DNA from: JAFKFJ01 sp963786445
Lineage (GTDB): Bacteria; Pseudomonadota; Alphaproteobacteria; Acetobacterales; Acetobacteraceae
DNA length: 64,000 nucleotides
Direction: 5' to 3'
Assembly: GCA_963786445.1 (NCBI GenBank)
Contig: CAWAZU010000026.1
Span: 186,001 to 250,000, forward strand
Positions 8,814 through 17,356 of the stretch are shown one piece after another. Position 1 is the stretch's first letter, and each line of letters begins with the position of its first letter. The notes below the pieces were generated by a model. It did no database searches, was not told the origin of the DNA, and saw nothing but the letters and a program-made list of their open reading frames with translations. The position numbers were made by a program, and so were the translations under genes.

Positions 8814-9619
8814 TCATGGCGCGTGAATCAACTCCGCTTCGCCGCCGAGCCGCCGCACGATGGCATCGGTCGCGTCGTCGGCCGCGAAAAACAGTTCGAC
8901 GGCCAGCTCCGACAGCGTCACGTCGAGCGGCGTGCCGAACACCGTCGTCGTGCTGAAGAACGCGAGCGTGCCGGAAGCCGTCGCGAGGCGCAGCGGCACC
9001 AGCACCGCGGCGGGCGAGGGCGGCGGCGCGTCGTGCTCCGGCGCGGGATAGGCCAGGAGTTCGCGCAGCAGCGCGCCGAGCGTCGCATCCGCCGAAACCT
9101 CGACCTGCCGCCGCAGCCGCGCCAGCAGATGCGCGCGCCACTCGGCAAGGTTTTCGATGCGCGGCGCCAGCCCCTGCGGATGCAGGCTGAGCCGCAGCGC
9201 ATTCACCGGCGGCGCCAGCAGCTCCGCCGCGACGCCGCATAGAGCTGCGGCAGCGCGCGGTTGGAGGCGACGATCTGCCAGTGCCGGTCGAGCGCGAACG
9301 CCGGATACGGCTTTTGCCGGTCGAGCACCACCGCGACGGCGCCGCGCGCGGCCTCCAGCGCGGGATCGTCCAGCGCCCGCTCGGCGAACATCGGCGCGAA
9401 CCCGGCGGCGAGCAGCAGCGCGTTGCGCTCGCGCATCGGCACCTCCAGCCGCTCGGCCAGCCGCAGCACCATGTCGCGGCTGGGCGAGGATCGGCCGGTT
9501 TCCAGAAAACTGAGATGCCGCGTGGAAATCTCGGCGTCGCAGGCGAGGTCGAGCTGGCTCAGCCGCCGCCGCTGGCGCCATTCGCGCAGCAACTCGCCCA
9601 CGGGTCGGATGGCGCCCAT
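8814..9619 (-). CDS. XRE-family regulator with MmyB-like ligand domain (frameshift)
   Basis: N-terminal Cro/C1-type helix-turn-helix (LREWRQRRRLSQLDLACDAE, then STRHLSFLETGRS, residues about 10-45) followed by an MmyB-type ligand-binding domain (RALDDPALEAARG, PAFALDRHWQIVASNRALP). The frame breaks near 9236: one base appears to be missing after the codons for LY, and adding it back (giving LYAGVAAELL) joins the C-terminal part, ELLAPPVNALRLSLHP to ELIHAP. The restored length, 268 aa, is normal. Such regulators usually control a nearby oxidoreductase or small-molecule gene; the SnoaL-like gene downstream is the obvious candidate. The ATG at 9619 begins MGAIRPVGELL, as in relatives. Confidence 0.85.
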
Positions 9620-10017
9620 CGGGGCAGGGTAGCGCGGGCGGCGCGGCGGGGCGATGACGTGGGAGGTAATGGGAGCGCAGGCGCGGGTGCTGAAACTCGT
9701 GAGAGATGGTCTTGTTGCGCGTGCCGACCGCGGGGTGTCCGCTCTCCGACCCGGAGCGGTCAGTCTTGGCCCCGACGCGCGCTCGTCAAGCGCATATGGG
9801 CATTCGTGATGAAAGAGTCGGTCGAGCACGCATCATTGCGCCAAGGTGAGATCTGAAGCGCTGGCAGAATCTTCAATTTCGAGTCCATGAGCGCCGACGA
9901 AGAGCGCACGCTCCACTTTTGGTCGACGGGCTGAAAACGCCTACTTCGCGCGGTCCTACTCTGCTGCTGGCTAGCATAGCTTGCGCAGGTTCAATGACAC
10001 GAGAGCAGACACGAATT
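9620..10017. other. No recognisable gene; start of a lower-GC patch
   Basis: About 400 bases upstream of the XRE regulator. Base composition drops visibly below that of the flanking genes from about 9800 onward. Short open frames exist on both strands but none has a ribosome binding site or a recognisable product, and no tRNA or clear terminator is seen. Confidence 0.5.
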
Positions 10018-10505
10018 GACTACCATGGCAGCTTTCAGATCCTGCACTTCGTGAGATCTTCGCGGCGCAGACAGCCGCACTGGCACTGGAACTCGCCATG
10101 AAAGCTGTGATTCGCGACAACGCATTGCAGAAACGGCGACCTCTGCATACCTTGGTGTTACCAGCGGTCCGGCAGCTGATTCACGACCGTCGGAGATTGT
10201 GGTCCGAGGCGCAGCTTCTAGATCTCGCGGGGGCGGATCAAGGCCGCCTTATCGACGCAAAATATATCTTGCTTTGGGCAGGACGGTATCCGGCTCCAAA
10301 CAAGGAGCAGCCCAGCACAAAGACATGATCGCGGAAGAACAGCCATACGAGGAGGTGGTCGGCACCTTGGGGCGTTTCAAACTTCGAACCGCTCTGAGTT
10401 TCACTTCAGAGGGACGATTTCGAGAGGATTTTTCAGCCGGTGCGCACGGCATTTTGGGGGCTTATTCAGGATATCGACGACGATGGTTTTCTAATCAGTA
10501 AGTGA
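10018..10505 (+). pseudogene. Decayed protein-coding remnant of unknown family
   Basis: Coding-like sequence can be followed through compensating frame changes. Frame 1 (10020-10328) reads PWQLSDPALREIFAAQTAAL and then RLIDAKYILLWAGRYPAPNKE; near 10310 the sense moves to another frame (HKDMIAEEQPYEEVVG); near 10400 it returns to the first and ends QPVRTAFWGLIQ then DIDDDGFLISK with TGA at 10503-10505. The residue composition is unlike a random GC-rich shadow, and base composition is lower than the neighbours, which suggests transferred DNA. No start codon with a ribosome site remains. The family is not recognised; it could also be a functional gene damaged by sequence errors. Confidence 0.35.
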
Positions 10506-10638
10506 CGGTACGAGCGGAGCGAACAGGTTTCCCAACATTGAACGGCGGGTTCTGCCGGCCCCACGTGATCATTCGGCTTGGTGGAGTGGATGACAGCTTC
10601 CCACCCAAGGGAGACCACTCCGAGTAGGGCAAGCCCGC

Positions 10639-10716
10639 GTAGGGCGGGAAAGCGCAGCGCGTCCCACCATCACACGCCGAGCGCGCGGCGGAATGCGCTG
10701 CGCTTTCCCGCCCTAC
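10639..10716. repeat. REP-like palindromic repeat
   Basis: GTAGGGCGGGAAAGCGCAGC at 10639 onward (22 bases) is repeated exactly in inverse orientation at 10695-10716, with 34 bases between. Elements beginning GTAGGGTGGG or GTAGGGCGGG with AGCGCAGCG are known as dispersed intergenic repeats in many bacteria. Here the right arm overlaps the 3' end of the decayed gene on the minus strand (stop at 10713). Confidence 0.7.
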
Positions 10717-10977
10717 TTGCTTGCTGCGGCGAAGGCGGACTTGATGCGCGCCGCGATGATGCCCTTCGTCGCATCGTCAACCGGCATGGTGCGCAACAAC
10801 GTGGCGAGCTTTCTGCGACTGACGAGGCCGGCGCGGATAATGGCCTGATTGAACTCGGCTGTCCTGCTCGCGGCCCGCCGCGTATTTCGACAAAACGAGG
10901 TCGTGCGCATCGAGGCAAAGCCCGGTCGCGCCGCCCGTGTTCGGATTGCTGATGCGGATAATAACCAACGCGGCCAA
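10713..10977 (-). pseudogene. C-terminal remnant of a DUF6036-like nucleotidyltransferase
   Basis: Two adjoining frames on the minus strand together give the C-terminal third of a DUF6036-type protein: GLCLDAHDLVLSKYAAGREQD in the first and EFNQAIIRAGLVSRRKLATL, then MPVDDATKGIIAARI in the second, with the switch near 10860. Relatives carry the same order, with a C-(I/L)-(D/E)-AHDL motif followed by a helix with REKDR. The catalytic N-terminal half is absent; upstream lies a dispersed repeat (10992-11014) and then brnA. Truncation and frameshift together point to true decay. The family assignment rests on motif memory, not a search. Confidence 0.5.
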
Positions 10978-10991
10978 CCTGCTTGACCGTC

Positions 10992-11014
10992 ATGACCGGG
11001 CTTGTCCCGGTCAT
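10992..11014. repeat. Short dispersed palindrome (ATGACCGGG...CCCGGTCAT)
   Basis: A 9-bp perfect inverted repeat with a 5-base spacer, inside the phrase CCGTCATGACCGGGCTTGTC that occurs as an intergenic repeat in many alphaproteobacterial genomes (its translation gives the familiar spurious DRDKPGHDG peptide). Here it marks the junction between the truncated minus-strand gene and the DNA leading to brnA. Confidence 0.6.
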
Positions 11015-11207
11015 CCACGCGGTTCGGCCCGCACAAATCTTGGCCGTGTGGTAACGGCAATTGGCCCGGAAGCGCCGGTGCCCCGGCCACGGCAAGGCTG
11101 GCGGTATACCGGATAATCTTTCCCAATCATGCCGTAATTAGCATCACCGGCACTGCCGTCTTCTCTTCTCCTGCCCGCTTCAGGTGGGCGCGGAGTTGGG
11201 CGGCCTG

Positions 11208-11489
11208 TCAAAGCTGGCGTTTCGCCAGCGCTTCGCGCAGCACCTTCTCGACGCGGGCATTGTAGCCGCGCCCGGTCGCCCGGACGCCCTCGACCACATC
11301 GGCCGCAAGCCGGAACCCGATATGCACCTTCGGCTGCTCGACCGGCGGACGGCCGCCCCGGTTCTTTTTCCATGCCTCGTATTGTTCGGGGAACCCCTCC
11401 TTGAAGGGCCGCGCGCGCGCAAACTGCTCCTCGGTCCATTCCGGGTTTTCGTCAAAATCGGGTGGCGGCGGTTCAAGCTTCTTCGTCAT
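11208..11489 (-). CDS. brnA: BrnA-family antitoxin
   Basis: 93 aa. The C-terminal half is a ribbon-helix-helix DNA-binding domain (KVHIGFRLAADVVEGVRATG, then YNARVEKVLREAL); the N-terminal half is acidic and proline-rich with the family phrase DENPEWTEEQFARARP. BrnA neutralises the BrnT ribonuclease and represses the shared promoter. The start at 11489 lies inside the end of brnT, a 17-base overlap that couples the two genes as in known BrnTA loci. It sits in a patch of decayed genes, usual for mobile toxin-antitoxin pairs. Confidence 0.93.
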   Translation of the reverse strand: MTKKLEPPPPDFDENPEWTEEQFARARPFKEGFPEQYEAWKKNRGGRPPVEQPKVHIGFRLAADVVEGVRATGRGYNARVEKVLREALAKRQL

Positions 11490-11742
11490 AGCGCTTTACC
11501 TCTCTCGGGTTTGCCTTTCGCAGCGAGATCGCCCGCAGCACATCGCCGCGCATGGTGAACACCAGCATGTGCAGCCGGCCACCGATCGATCCGAGGGCCT
11601 GTATCCGGTCCTCGCCGTAGTCGTAGCGGTCATCGGACACATAGATGGCCGCGTCGAAATCCATGCGCTCTGCATCGGCCAGGGAAAGCCCGTGTTTCTG
11701 CCGATTGGCGGCGTCCTTGTCTGGGTCGAACTCAATCTTCAC
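11473..11742 (-). CDS. brnT: BrnT-family ribonuclease toxin
   Basis: 89 aa, full family length. Signatures: EFDPDKDAANRQKHGLSLAD at the N-terminus, VSDDRYDYGEDRIQALG in the middle and LRAISLRKANPREVKRY at the C-terminus, which carries the conserved Arg and Glu residues of this RelE-fold RNase. BrnT cleaves RNA and halts growth when free of BrnA. It is the first gene of the pair, as usual. No frame damage is visible in either gene, so the module may be functional. Confidence 0.94.
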   Translation of the reverse strand: MKIEFDPDKDAANRQKHGLSLADAERMDFDAAIYVSDDRYDYGEDRIQALGSIGGRLHMLVFTMRGDVLRAISLRKANPREVKRYDEEA

Positions 11743-11919
11743 GGGTTATTGTAGCAACAAGAACCACCTCCCGCAAGCCTTCTGTTGCTGCATAAACCGG
11801 CGAGCGCCATGCGGATGGGCGCGGCCGCACGCACACCGACCGCACGCACGGCAGTCTGGTGCGGCGGCGAGGTCGCTGCGTCCGTCGCGGTAGGTGTGCG
11901 GAATGACTGCTCCCCGCCC

Positions 11920-12101
11920 ACAGCAGGCCACCCCTCGGCAAGCGCCGGCTTCGGGCTGCCGTCGCTGTCCTGCCAGCGGCGCAGATTGTCCCGCGCCCTG
12001 TCCAGCAAGGCCGGGTCGGCCAGCAGCTTCCGCGCGACAAGCCGGTGCATCGCAAGGCTGCGTTCATCCACGCGGCTATGGTCGGTGTAAGTCGGCTTCA
12101 T
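11920..12101 (-). pseudogene. N-terminal remnant of the usual partner of DUF6036 proteins
   Basis: From the ATG at 12101 the minus strand encodes MKPTYTDHSRVDERSLAMHR and then ARKLLADPALLDRARDNLRR W, the conserved N-terminus of a small family often encoded immediately upstream of a DUF6036 nucleotidyltransferase. Similarity stops near 11930; relatives go on for about 60 more residues. The order on the minus strand (this fragment, then BrnTA, then the DUF6036 C-terminus) suggests that one ancestral gene pair was split and shortened when the toxin-antitoxin module arrived. The pairing is recalled from genome context and should be treated as inference. Confidence 0.45.
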
Positions 12102-12174
12102 TGGCGCACAATAACGCGCCGCCCCGAAAAATCCCGATTGCCCAGGACCGGCCAGGTGTGTTCCTGTTGCGTTC

Positions 12175-12741
12175 ATGGACGCCGCCGCCCCCGCCCCGGC
12201 CCAGACCTTCGCCCGCCTGATCGCCGGGCTGTGCCGCGCCGTCGCCGTGGCGGCGGCGAAGAACCCGCTCGCCGCACCGCTGCTGCTGCTGCTCTGGCCG
12301 CGGCTGCATCGCCTCAGCCGCCGCATCGCCGCCCTGGCCGCCCGGATCGAGGCCGGGACCGCGGGCCGCCGTCCGCCATCGCCCCGGCCGGCCGCCCCGC
12401 GGCCCCGCCCGCCCTATGCCCGCCTGCCGCGCCGCTTCGCCTGGCTGCCGCGACTGGTGCCGGAGGCGGCAGCTTCCGGGTCGCAGTTGCAGCATCTGCT
12501 GGCAGAGCCGCAGACGGCGGCCCTGCTCGCCGCCCCGCAGATGGGCCGCCTGCTGCGCCCGCTCTGCCGCATGCTGGGGGTGCGCCCGCCGCCCGCGCTG
12601 ACGCTGCCGCCGACGCCGTCCCGCCGCACCGCCACACGCCGGGCGCTCCCCATCGCGCCATCCCCCGACCCGAGGCACCCGCGCTCCGTCCCGGCACGGC
12701 GCGCCCGTCCGCGCGCCTGCGGCCCGCCCGTCGCGGGATGA
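12175..12741 (+). CDS. Uncharacterised small protein, paralogue of the one at 45504
   Basis: 188 aa, unknown function. The N-terminus has a hydrophobic helix (LAAPLLLLLWPRLHRLSRRI) followed by a basic Arg/Pro-rich linker; the middle carries FAWLPRLVPEAAASGSQLQH, then LLAAPQMGRLLRPLCRMLGV; the tail is Pro/Arg-rich and likely disordered. The gene at 45504 has the same layout, and the central helix block is nearly identical, so both belong to one lineage-specific family. The single hydrophobic helix suggests membrane association. It is transcribed divergently from the decayed gene at 12101. Confidence 0.7.
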   Translation: MDAAAPAPAQTFARLIAGLCRAVAVAAAKNPLAAPLLLLLWPRLHRLSRRIAALAARIEAGTAGRRPPSPRPAAPRPRPPYARLPRRFAWLPRLVPEAAASGSQLQHLLAEPQTAALLAAPQMGRLLRPLCRMLGVRPPPALTLPPTPSRRTATRRALPIAPSPDPRHPRSVPARRARPRACGPPVAG

Positions 12742-12811
12742 GCGCCGTGTCGGCCGCTGCCGCCGCGATCGTTCCGGTTCACCAATATCCTGCGCGCCAC
12801 CGCGGCGGCGG

Positions 12812-13901
12812 CTACCCCAGCAGCCGCCCGATCACCCGCGCCGTATAATCCACCACCGGGATGATGCGGCCGTAGTTGATGCGCGTCGGGCCGATCACGC
12901 CGATCGCGCCGACGATCCGCCCGCCGGCGTTGCGCGCCGGCGCCACCACCATCGACACGCCGGTGGTGCCGAACAGCTCGCTCTCGGCGCCGATGAAGAT
13001 GCGCACGCCCTCGCTCTGCTCGGCCAGCTCCAGCAGCCGCAGCATGGTCTCGTGCGCCTCCAGCCGCTCGAACAGCCGCCGGATCGCCGACAGATTCTCG
13101 ATCTGCGTCACGTCGGACAGCAGCTTGCGCCTGGCCGCGCACGATCAGCGAGCCGCCGCGCCCCTCGCCGGTCCAGGTCGCCAGCCCGGCCGCCACCACC
13201 TGGGCGGCCAGCGCGTCCAGCTCGGACCGGTCGGCCACCATCTCCTCGGCCACGCGGCGGCGCAGCTCCGCCAGCCCGCGCCCGCCGGCAAGCCGCGCAT
13301 TGAGGTAGTTGCTGGCCTGCTGCAAGGCCGAGGGCGGGACACCGGGCGGGATCTCGAGCACCCGGTTCTCGACCTGCCCCTCGGCGTTCACCAGCACCAC
13401 CAGCGCGCGGCCGGAGCCGAGCGGGACGAACTCGATATGCCGCAGCTCCCCCTCGCCCTTCGGCGCCAGCACCAGCCCGGCGGCCGAGGACAGGCCGGAC
13501 AGCAGGCTCGACGCCTCGCCCAGCGTATCCTCCAGGCTGCGCCCGGAGGCGCCGAGCGCCGCGCTGATCGCGTCGCGGTCCTCCTCGCTGAGGTCGCCGA
13601 ACTGCAGCAGCCCATCGACGAACAGCCGCAGCCCGTGCTCGGTGGGCAGGCGGCCGGCGGAGGTGTGGGGGGCGAACAGCAGGCCCACTTCGGTCAGGTC
13701 GGCCATCACGTTGCGGATGGTGGCCGGCGAGAGGTTGAGCGGCAGGCGGCGCGACAGCGTGCGGCTGCCGACCGGCTCGCCGGTCTCGACATACTGCTCG
13801 ACGATCTCGCGCAGCACCGCGGCCGAGCGCGCGTCCAGCCCGGGCGGCAGCGGGGTCGGCCGCAGGGAGAAGGCGGGGCGTGGCGGAACTTGTCGGTCCA
13901 T
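12812..13901 (-). CDS. hrcA: Heat-inducible transcription repressor HrcA (one-base frameshift)
   Basis: HrcA binds CIRCE sites and represses groESL/dnaK-type heat-shock operons. The winged-helix N-terminus is clear (VLREIVEQYVETGEPVGSRT, then LNLSPATIRNVMADLTEVG, APHTSAGRLPTEHGLRLFVD), followed by the GAF-like domain. Near 13127 one extra base shifts the frame after IVRGQA; removing it gives GQAKLLSDVTQIENL and restores the C-terminus with FIGAESELFGTTGVS, IGPTRINYGRIIPVVDYTA and the stop at 12812. Restored length is 362 aa, normal for HrcA. It is divergent from rph. No CIRCE element is seen in this window, so its targets are elsewhere. Confidence 0.93.
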
Positions 13902-14003
13902 CTAACCTCGTATCAGACGCCTTCGCGGGCGGGCGGCGCAAGTCTTGCGGAAGCGGCGGCGCAACGCCATAGCGGGCTGGTCCAACCGACGGAAATTGCC
14001 GCC

Positions 14004-14723
14004 ATGCGCCCCTCCGGACGCGCCGCCGACGCGCTGCGCGATGTTTCGCTCACTCCCGGCTTCGCCCGCCACGCCGAAGGCTCCTGCCTGATCCGCATGG
14101 GCGGCACGGAGGTGCTGTGCGCCGCCAGCGTCGAGGGGCGGGTGCCGGCTTTCCTGCGCAATTCCGGCCAGGGCTGGGTGACGGCGGAATACGGCATGCT
14201 GCCGCGCGCCACCCACACCCGCGGCGAGCGCGAGGCGGCGCGCGGCAAGCAATCGGGCCGGACGCAGGAAATCCAGCGGCTGATCGGGCGCAGCCTGCGC
14301 GCGGTGGTCAATCGGGCGGCGCTCGGCGAGATGACGATCACGCTCGACTGCGACGTGCTGAACGCCGACGGCGGCACGCGCTGCGCCGCCATCACCGGCG
14401 CGTTCGTGGCGCTGGCGCTGGCGGTGCGGCACCTGCAGCGCATGAACGTGCTGAAGGCGTCCCCGCTGACCGGGCAGGTCGCGGCGGTGTCGTGCGGGCT
14501 GGCGGGCGGGGAGGCGGTGCTCGATCTCGACTACGCCGAGGATTCGTCGGCCGACGCGGACGCCAATTTCGTGCTGACCGATGCCGGCGGCATCGTCGAG
14601 GTGCAGGCCACCGCCGAGCGCACTCCGTTCACCGAGGCCCAGTTCGCGTCGCTGCTGGCGCTGGCGCGGGTGGGCACGGCCCGCCTGTTCGCGGCCCAGC
14701 GTGCGGCGCTGGAGGGCGGCTGA
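14004..14723 (+). CDS. rph: Ribonuclease PH
   Basis: 239 aa, the normal length. RNase PH is a phosphorolytic 3'-to-5' exoribonuclease that trims tRNA precursors; it forms a hexamer. Signatures: MRPSGRAADALRDVSLTPGF at the start, GWVTAEYGMLPRATHTRGER, GRTQEIQRLIGRSLRAVV (residues about 85-105) and the phosphate/metal-site phrase LDCDVLNADGGTRCAAITGA. The stop overlaps the start of rdgB (TGATG at 14721-14725), and hrcA lies divergently upstream, a gene order common in alphaproteobacteria. Confidence 0.96.
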   Translation: MRPSGRAADALRDVSLTPGFARHAEGSCLIRMGGTEVLCAASVEGRVPAFLRNSGQGWVTAEYGMLPRATHTRGEREAARGKQSGRTQEIQRLIGRSLRAVVNRAALGEMTITLDCDVLNADGGTRCAAITGAFVALALAVRHLQRMNVLKASPLTGQVAAVSCGLAGGEAVLDLDYAEDSSADADANFVLTDAGGIVEVQATAERTPFTEAQFASLLALARVGTARLFAAQRAALEGG

Positions 14724-15338
14724 TGGCGCGGCGCCTGCCGGACGGGGCGCGGCTGGTGATCGCGACGCACAATGCCGGAAAGCTGCGCGAGATCGCCGCC
14801 CTGGTGGCGCCGCACGGCGTCGCTGCGGTCGGCGCCGGCGCGCTCGGCCTGGCGGAGCCGGAGGAGACCGCGCCGGATTTCTGTCGGCAACGCACGGCTG
14901 AAGGCGCTGGCGGCGGCGCGGGCGAGCGGCCTGCCTTCGCTGGCCGACGATTCCGGGTTCTGCGTCGCCGCGCTGGGCGGCGCGCCCGGCGTGGTCTCGG
15001 CGCGCTGGGCGGGCGCGGCGCGGGATTTCGGCGCCGCGATGGCGCGGGTGCGGCGCGAGGTGGGCGAGGCGGCCGACCGGCGCGCCTGGTTCGTCTGCGC
15101 GCTCTGCCTCGGCTGGCCGGACGGGCAAACGGACAGTTTCTTTGCCCGCGTCGATGGCGGCCTCGCCTGGCCGCCGCGCGGCGAGAACGGGTTCGGCTAC
15201 GACCCGATATTCGTCCCCGCCGGCTGCACGCTGACGTTCGGCGAAATGACGCACGAAGCGAAGGAAGCGATCAGCCACCGCGCGCGTGCGTTCGCGCAGT
15301 TCGCGGCGGCGTGCCTCGGTCAGCCGGCCAGCCGATAG
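14723..15338 (+). CDS. rdgB: XTP/dITP diphosphatase RdgB (one-base frameshift)
   Basis: Removes non-canonical purine nucleoside triphosphates (XTP, dITP, ITP) from the pool. Visible motifs: VIATHNAGKLREIAAL at the N-terminus, then after the break GNARLKALAAA, LADDSGFCV (catalytic Asp), ENGFGYDPIFVP and KEAISHRARAF. One extra T near 14882 breaks the frame after TAPDF; deleting it gives APDFVGNARL, exactly the family sequence. The restored protein is 204 aa, normal. It is coupled to rph by a one-base overlap and runs 19 bases into the convergent amidohydrolase gene. Confidence 0.93.
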
Positions 15339-16178
15339 ACGCGCGCGGCGGTGTCGCGATACAGCTTGCGCCGTTCCCCATCACTCGCGCCCGCCACGAC
15401 GCGATCGAGAATCTCCACCCAGGTCGGATAGCGGTGCGTCAGTTCCGCGACCGTCCAGTCGCTGCCGTACATCACCCGGTCGAAGCCGAAACACTCGATG
15501 ACGCGCGCGACGTAGGGCATTACTTGCGCCGGCGTCCAGTGCGCGTGGTCGGCCTCGGTGATCACGCCGGAGAGTTTCACCACCACGTTCGGCAGCCGCG
15601 CCAGCTCGGCGATCTGGCTCCACCACGGCTCGCGCAGGTCGTGGCGGATGTCCGGCTTGCCGATGTGGTCGAGCACGAACTGCACGTCCGGGCAGCACCG
15701 CACCAGTTCCAGCGCATACGCCATCGCCCAATGCTTGATGCAGATGTCGAACACCAGGCCGTGCTGTCCCACCCGCCGCACGCCGTCGATGAAGCCGGGT
15801 TCGAGGCAGATGCCAGGATCAAGTTCGCCCTGGATCAGCCGCCGGATGCCGCGCAGCGTGCGGAAATCGGGCCAGCGCGGCGAGGTCGTCCTCGACCGCC
15901 GCGCCCTTCTCCACCGGCGCATGCGCGACCATGCCGGTGAGTCGCTTGTCCTTATCAGCGAGTTCCTGCACGAAGGCGGCTTCGTCGATGTGCAGGCCGG
16001 GTGCCACATCGACCTCGGCGAACACGATCTGGTCCACCTGCACATGCGCCCGCGCCGCGTCGAAATCGGCGAGCAGAAACGTGCGGTTGAGACGCGGGAC
16101 GCCGCTCAGCCAGGGATAGCGGAGCCGGCCGATGTCGTAGAGATGGACATGGCTGTCGATGACGGCGAAGTCGGGCAT
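15320..16178 (-). CDS. Amidohydrolase 2 / L-fuconolactonase-like lactonase (one-base frameshift)
   Basis: TIM-barrel metal hydrolase of the COG3618 type. The metal-binding HxH motif is at the start (FAVIDSHVHLYD, residues 4-15); later motifs are DHIGKPDIRHDLREPWW (His and Lys) and FGFDRVMYGSDWTV, whose Asp is catalytic. An extra base near 15862 breaks the frame after LAALARFP; removing it gives FPTLRGIRRLIQGE and joins the C-terminal half. Restored length is 285 aa. Family members hydrolyse L-fucono-, L-rhamnono- or related sugar lactones. A ribosome site (GAGGAG) precedes ATG 16178. The aldo/keto reductase upstream in the same operon would supply such a lactone. Confidence 0.85.
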
Positions 16179-17347
16179 GGCGTCGCTCCTCGCATCGGGC
16201 GGAACAGCAGGTCGGGGCCGAGCTCGGCCAGGTTGCGGGCGCCGCACAGGCCCATCGCCCGGTCGATCTCGCGGCGAAAGATGTCGAGCACGTGGGCGAC
16301 GCCCGCTTCGCCCGCGACCGCCACGCCCCACAGCGCCGGGCGGGCGATCAGGCAGGCACGGGCGCCGAGCGCGAGTGCGGTCACCACGTCGGCGCCGCGC
16401 CGCACGCCGCCGTCCACCAGCACGGGGATGCGCCCGGCAACGGCGTCGAGCACCAAGGGCAGCGCCTCCACCGTCGAGACCGCGCCGTCGAGCTGCCGTC
16501 CGCCGTGGTTGGAGACGATCAGGCCATCGACGCCGCGCGCCACCGCCTCGGCCGCCTCGGCCGGGTGCAGCACGCCTTTCAGCAGCAGCTTGCCGCGCCA
16601 GAGCCGGCGCAGCGCGTCCACGTCGTCCCAGCGCATCGCCGGGTCGAGCAGCCCGGCCATGCGCGCGGCGATCGTGCCGATGTCGGCGGCCTCGCCCGGC
16701 CGGACATAGTTGCCGAAGGTGATGCGCGGCAGCTCGCGGCGCATGCGCGCGAGCCAGCGCAGCTTGAACGCCATCGCGGCCATATCGGCGGCGCCGAAGC
16801 GCGGCGGGATGGCAAAGCCGTTGCGCAGGTCGCGCTCGCGGTTGCCGAGCAGCTGGTTGTCGATGGTCAGCACCAGCGCGTCGTAGCCGGCGGCTTGTGC
16901 GCGCTCGGTCAGTTCGCGGGTGAAGCCGCGGTCGGTGTAGATGAACACCTGCATCCAGCGCGGCGCGGCGCCGGTCTCCGCCAGCTGCTCCAGCGTGCAG
17001 ACCGAGCCGTGGCTGAGGCAGTAGGCGGTGCCGGCGGCGGCGGCGGCGCGGGCGGCGGCGCGTTCGGCGTCCGGCCAGAACAGCCCGGCCAGCCCGGTCG
17101 GCCCGAGCAGCACCGGCAAGGCGAGGCGATGGCCGAACAGGTCGAGCGACAGGTCGCGCGTCGCAGCGCCGTTCAGCGGGCGCGGCAGCAGCGCCTGCTC
17201 GGCGAAGGCGGCCTCGTTGCGGCGCAGCGTGCGCTCGTCCTCGGCGCCGCCGTCGGCGAAGTCGAACACCGGCCGCGGCAGCGCGGCGCGGGCGAGGCGG
17301 CGCATCGCCGCGACGCTGTGGCCCTCGCTCCGCCATCGCTCGGGCAC
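16106..17347 (-). CDS. FMN-dependent alpha-hydroxy-acid dehydrogenase (lactate dehydrogenase/oxidase type)
   Basis: 413 aa, FMN-binding TIM barrel of the LldD/glycolate-oxidase family. Signatures: LPVLLGPTGLAGLFWPDAER (about residue 80), IDNQLLGNRERDLRNG, LLLKGVLHPAEAAEAV, and the active-site motif VSNHGGRQLDGA with its catalytic His and Arg; then VLVDGGVRRGADVVTAL. It would oxidise an L-2-hydroxy acid such as L-lactate to the keto acid. The start is GTG at 17347, 9 bases after the aldo/keto reductase gene. The last 24 residues (from CPTSPS) are unlike the family and overlap the amidohydrolase start out of frame, so the natural stop may have been lost to a frame error near 16190. Confidence 0.9.
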   Translation of the reverse strand: MPERWRSEGHSVAAMRRLARAALPRPVFDFADGGAEDERTLRRNEAAFAEQALLPRPLNGAATRDLSLDLFGHRLALPVLLGPTGLAGLFWPDAERAAARAAAAAGTAYCLSHGSVCTLEQLAETGAAPRWMQVFIYTDRGFTRELTERAQAAGYDALVLTIDNQLLGNRERDLRNGFAIPPRFGAADMAAMAFKLRWLARMRRELPRITFGNYVRPGEAADIGTIAARMAGLLDPAMRWDDVDALRRLWRGKLLLKGVLHPAEAAEAVARGVDGLIVSNHGGRQLDGAVSTVEALPLVLDAVAGRIPVLVDGGVRRGADVVTALALGARACLIARPALWGVAVAGEAGVAHVLDIFRREIDRAMGLCGARNLAELGPDLLFRPMRGATPCPTSPSSTAMSISTTSAGSAIPG

Positions 17348-17356
17348 GGCGGCGCC

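Noticed and set aside
9861..9890. TTCGAGTCC, reminiscent of a tRNA T-loop
   Set aside because: No acceptor stem, D-arm or anticodon arm can be folded around it.
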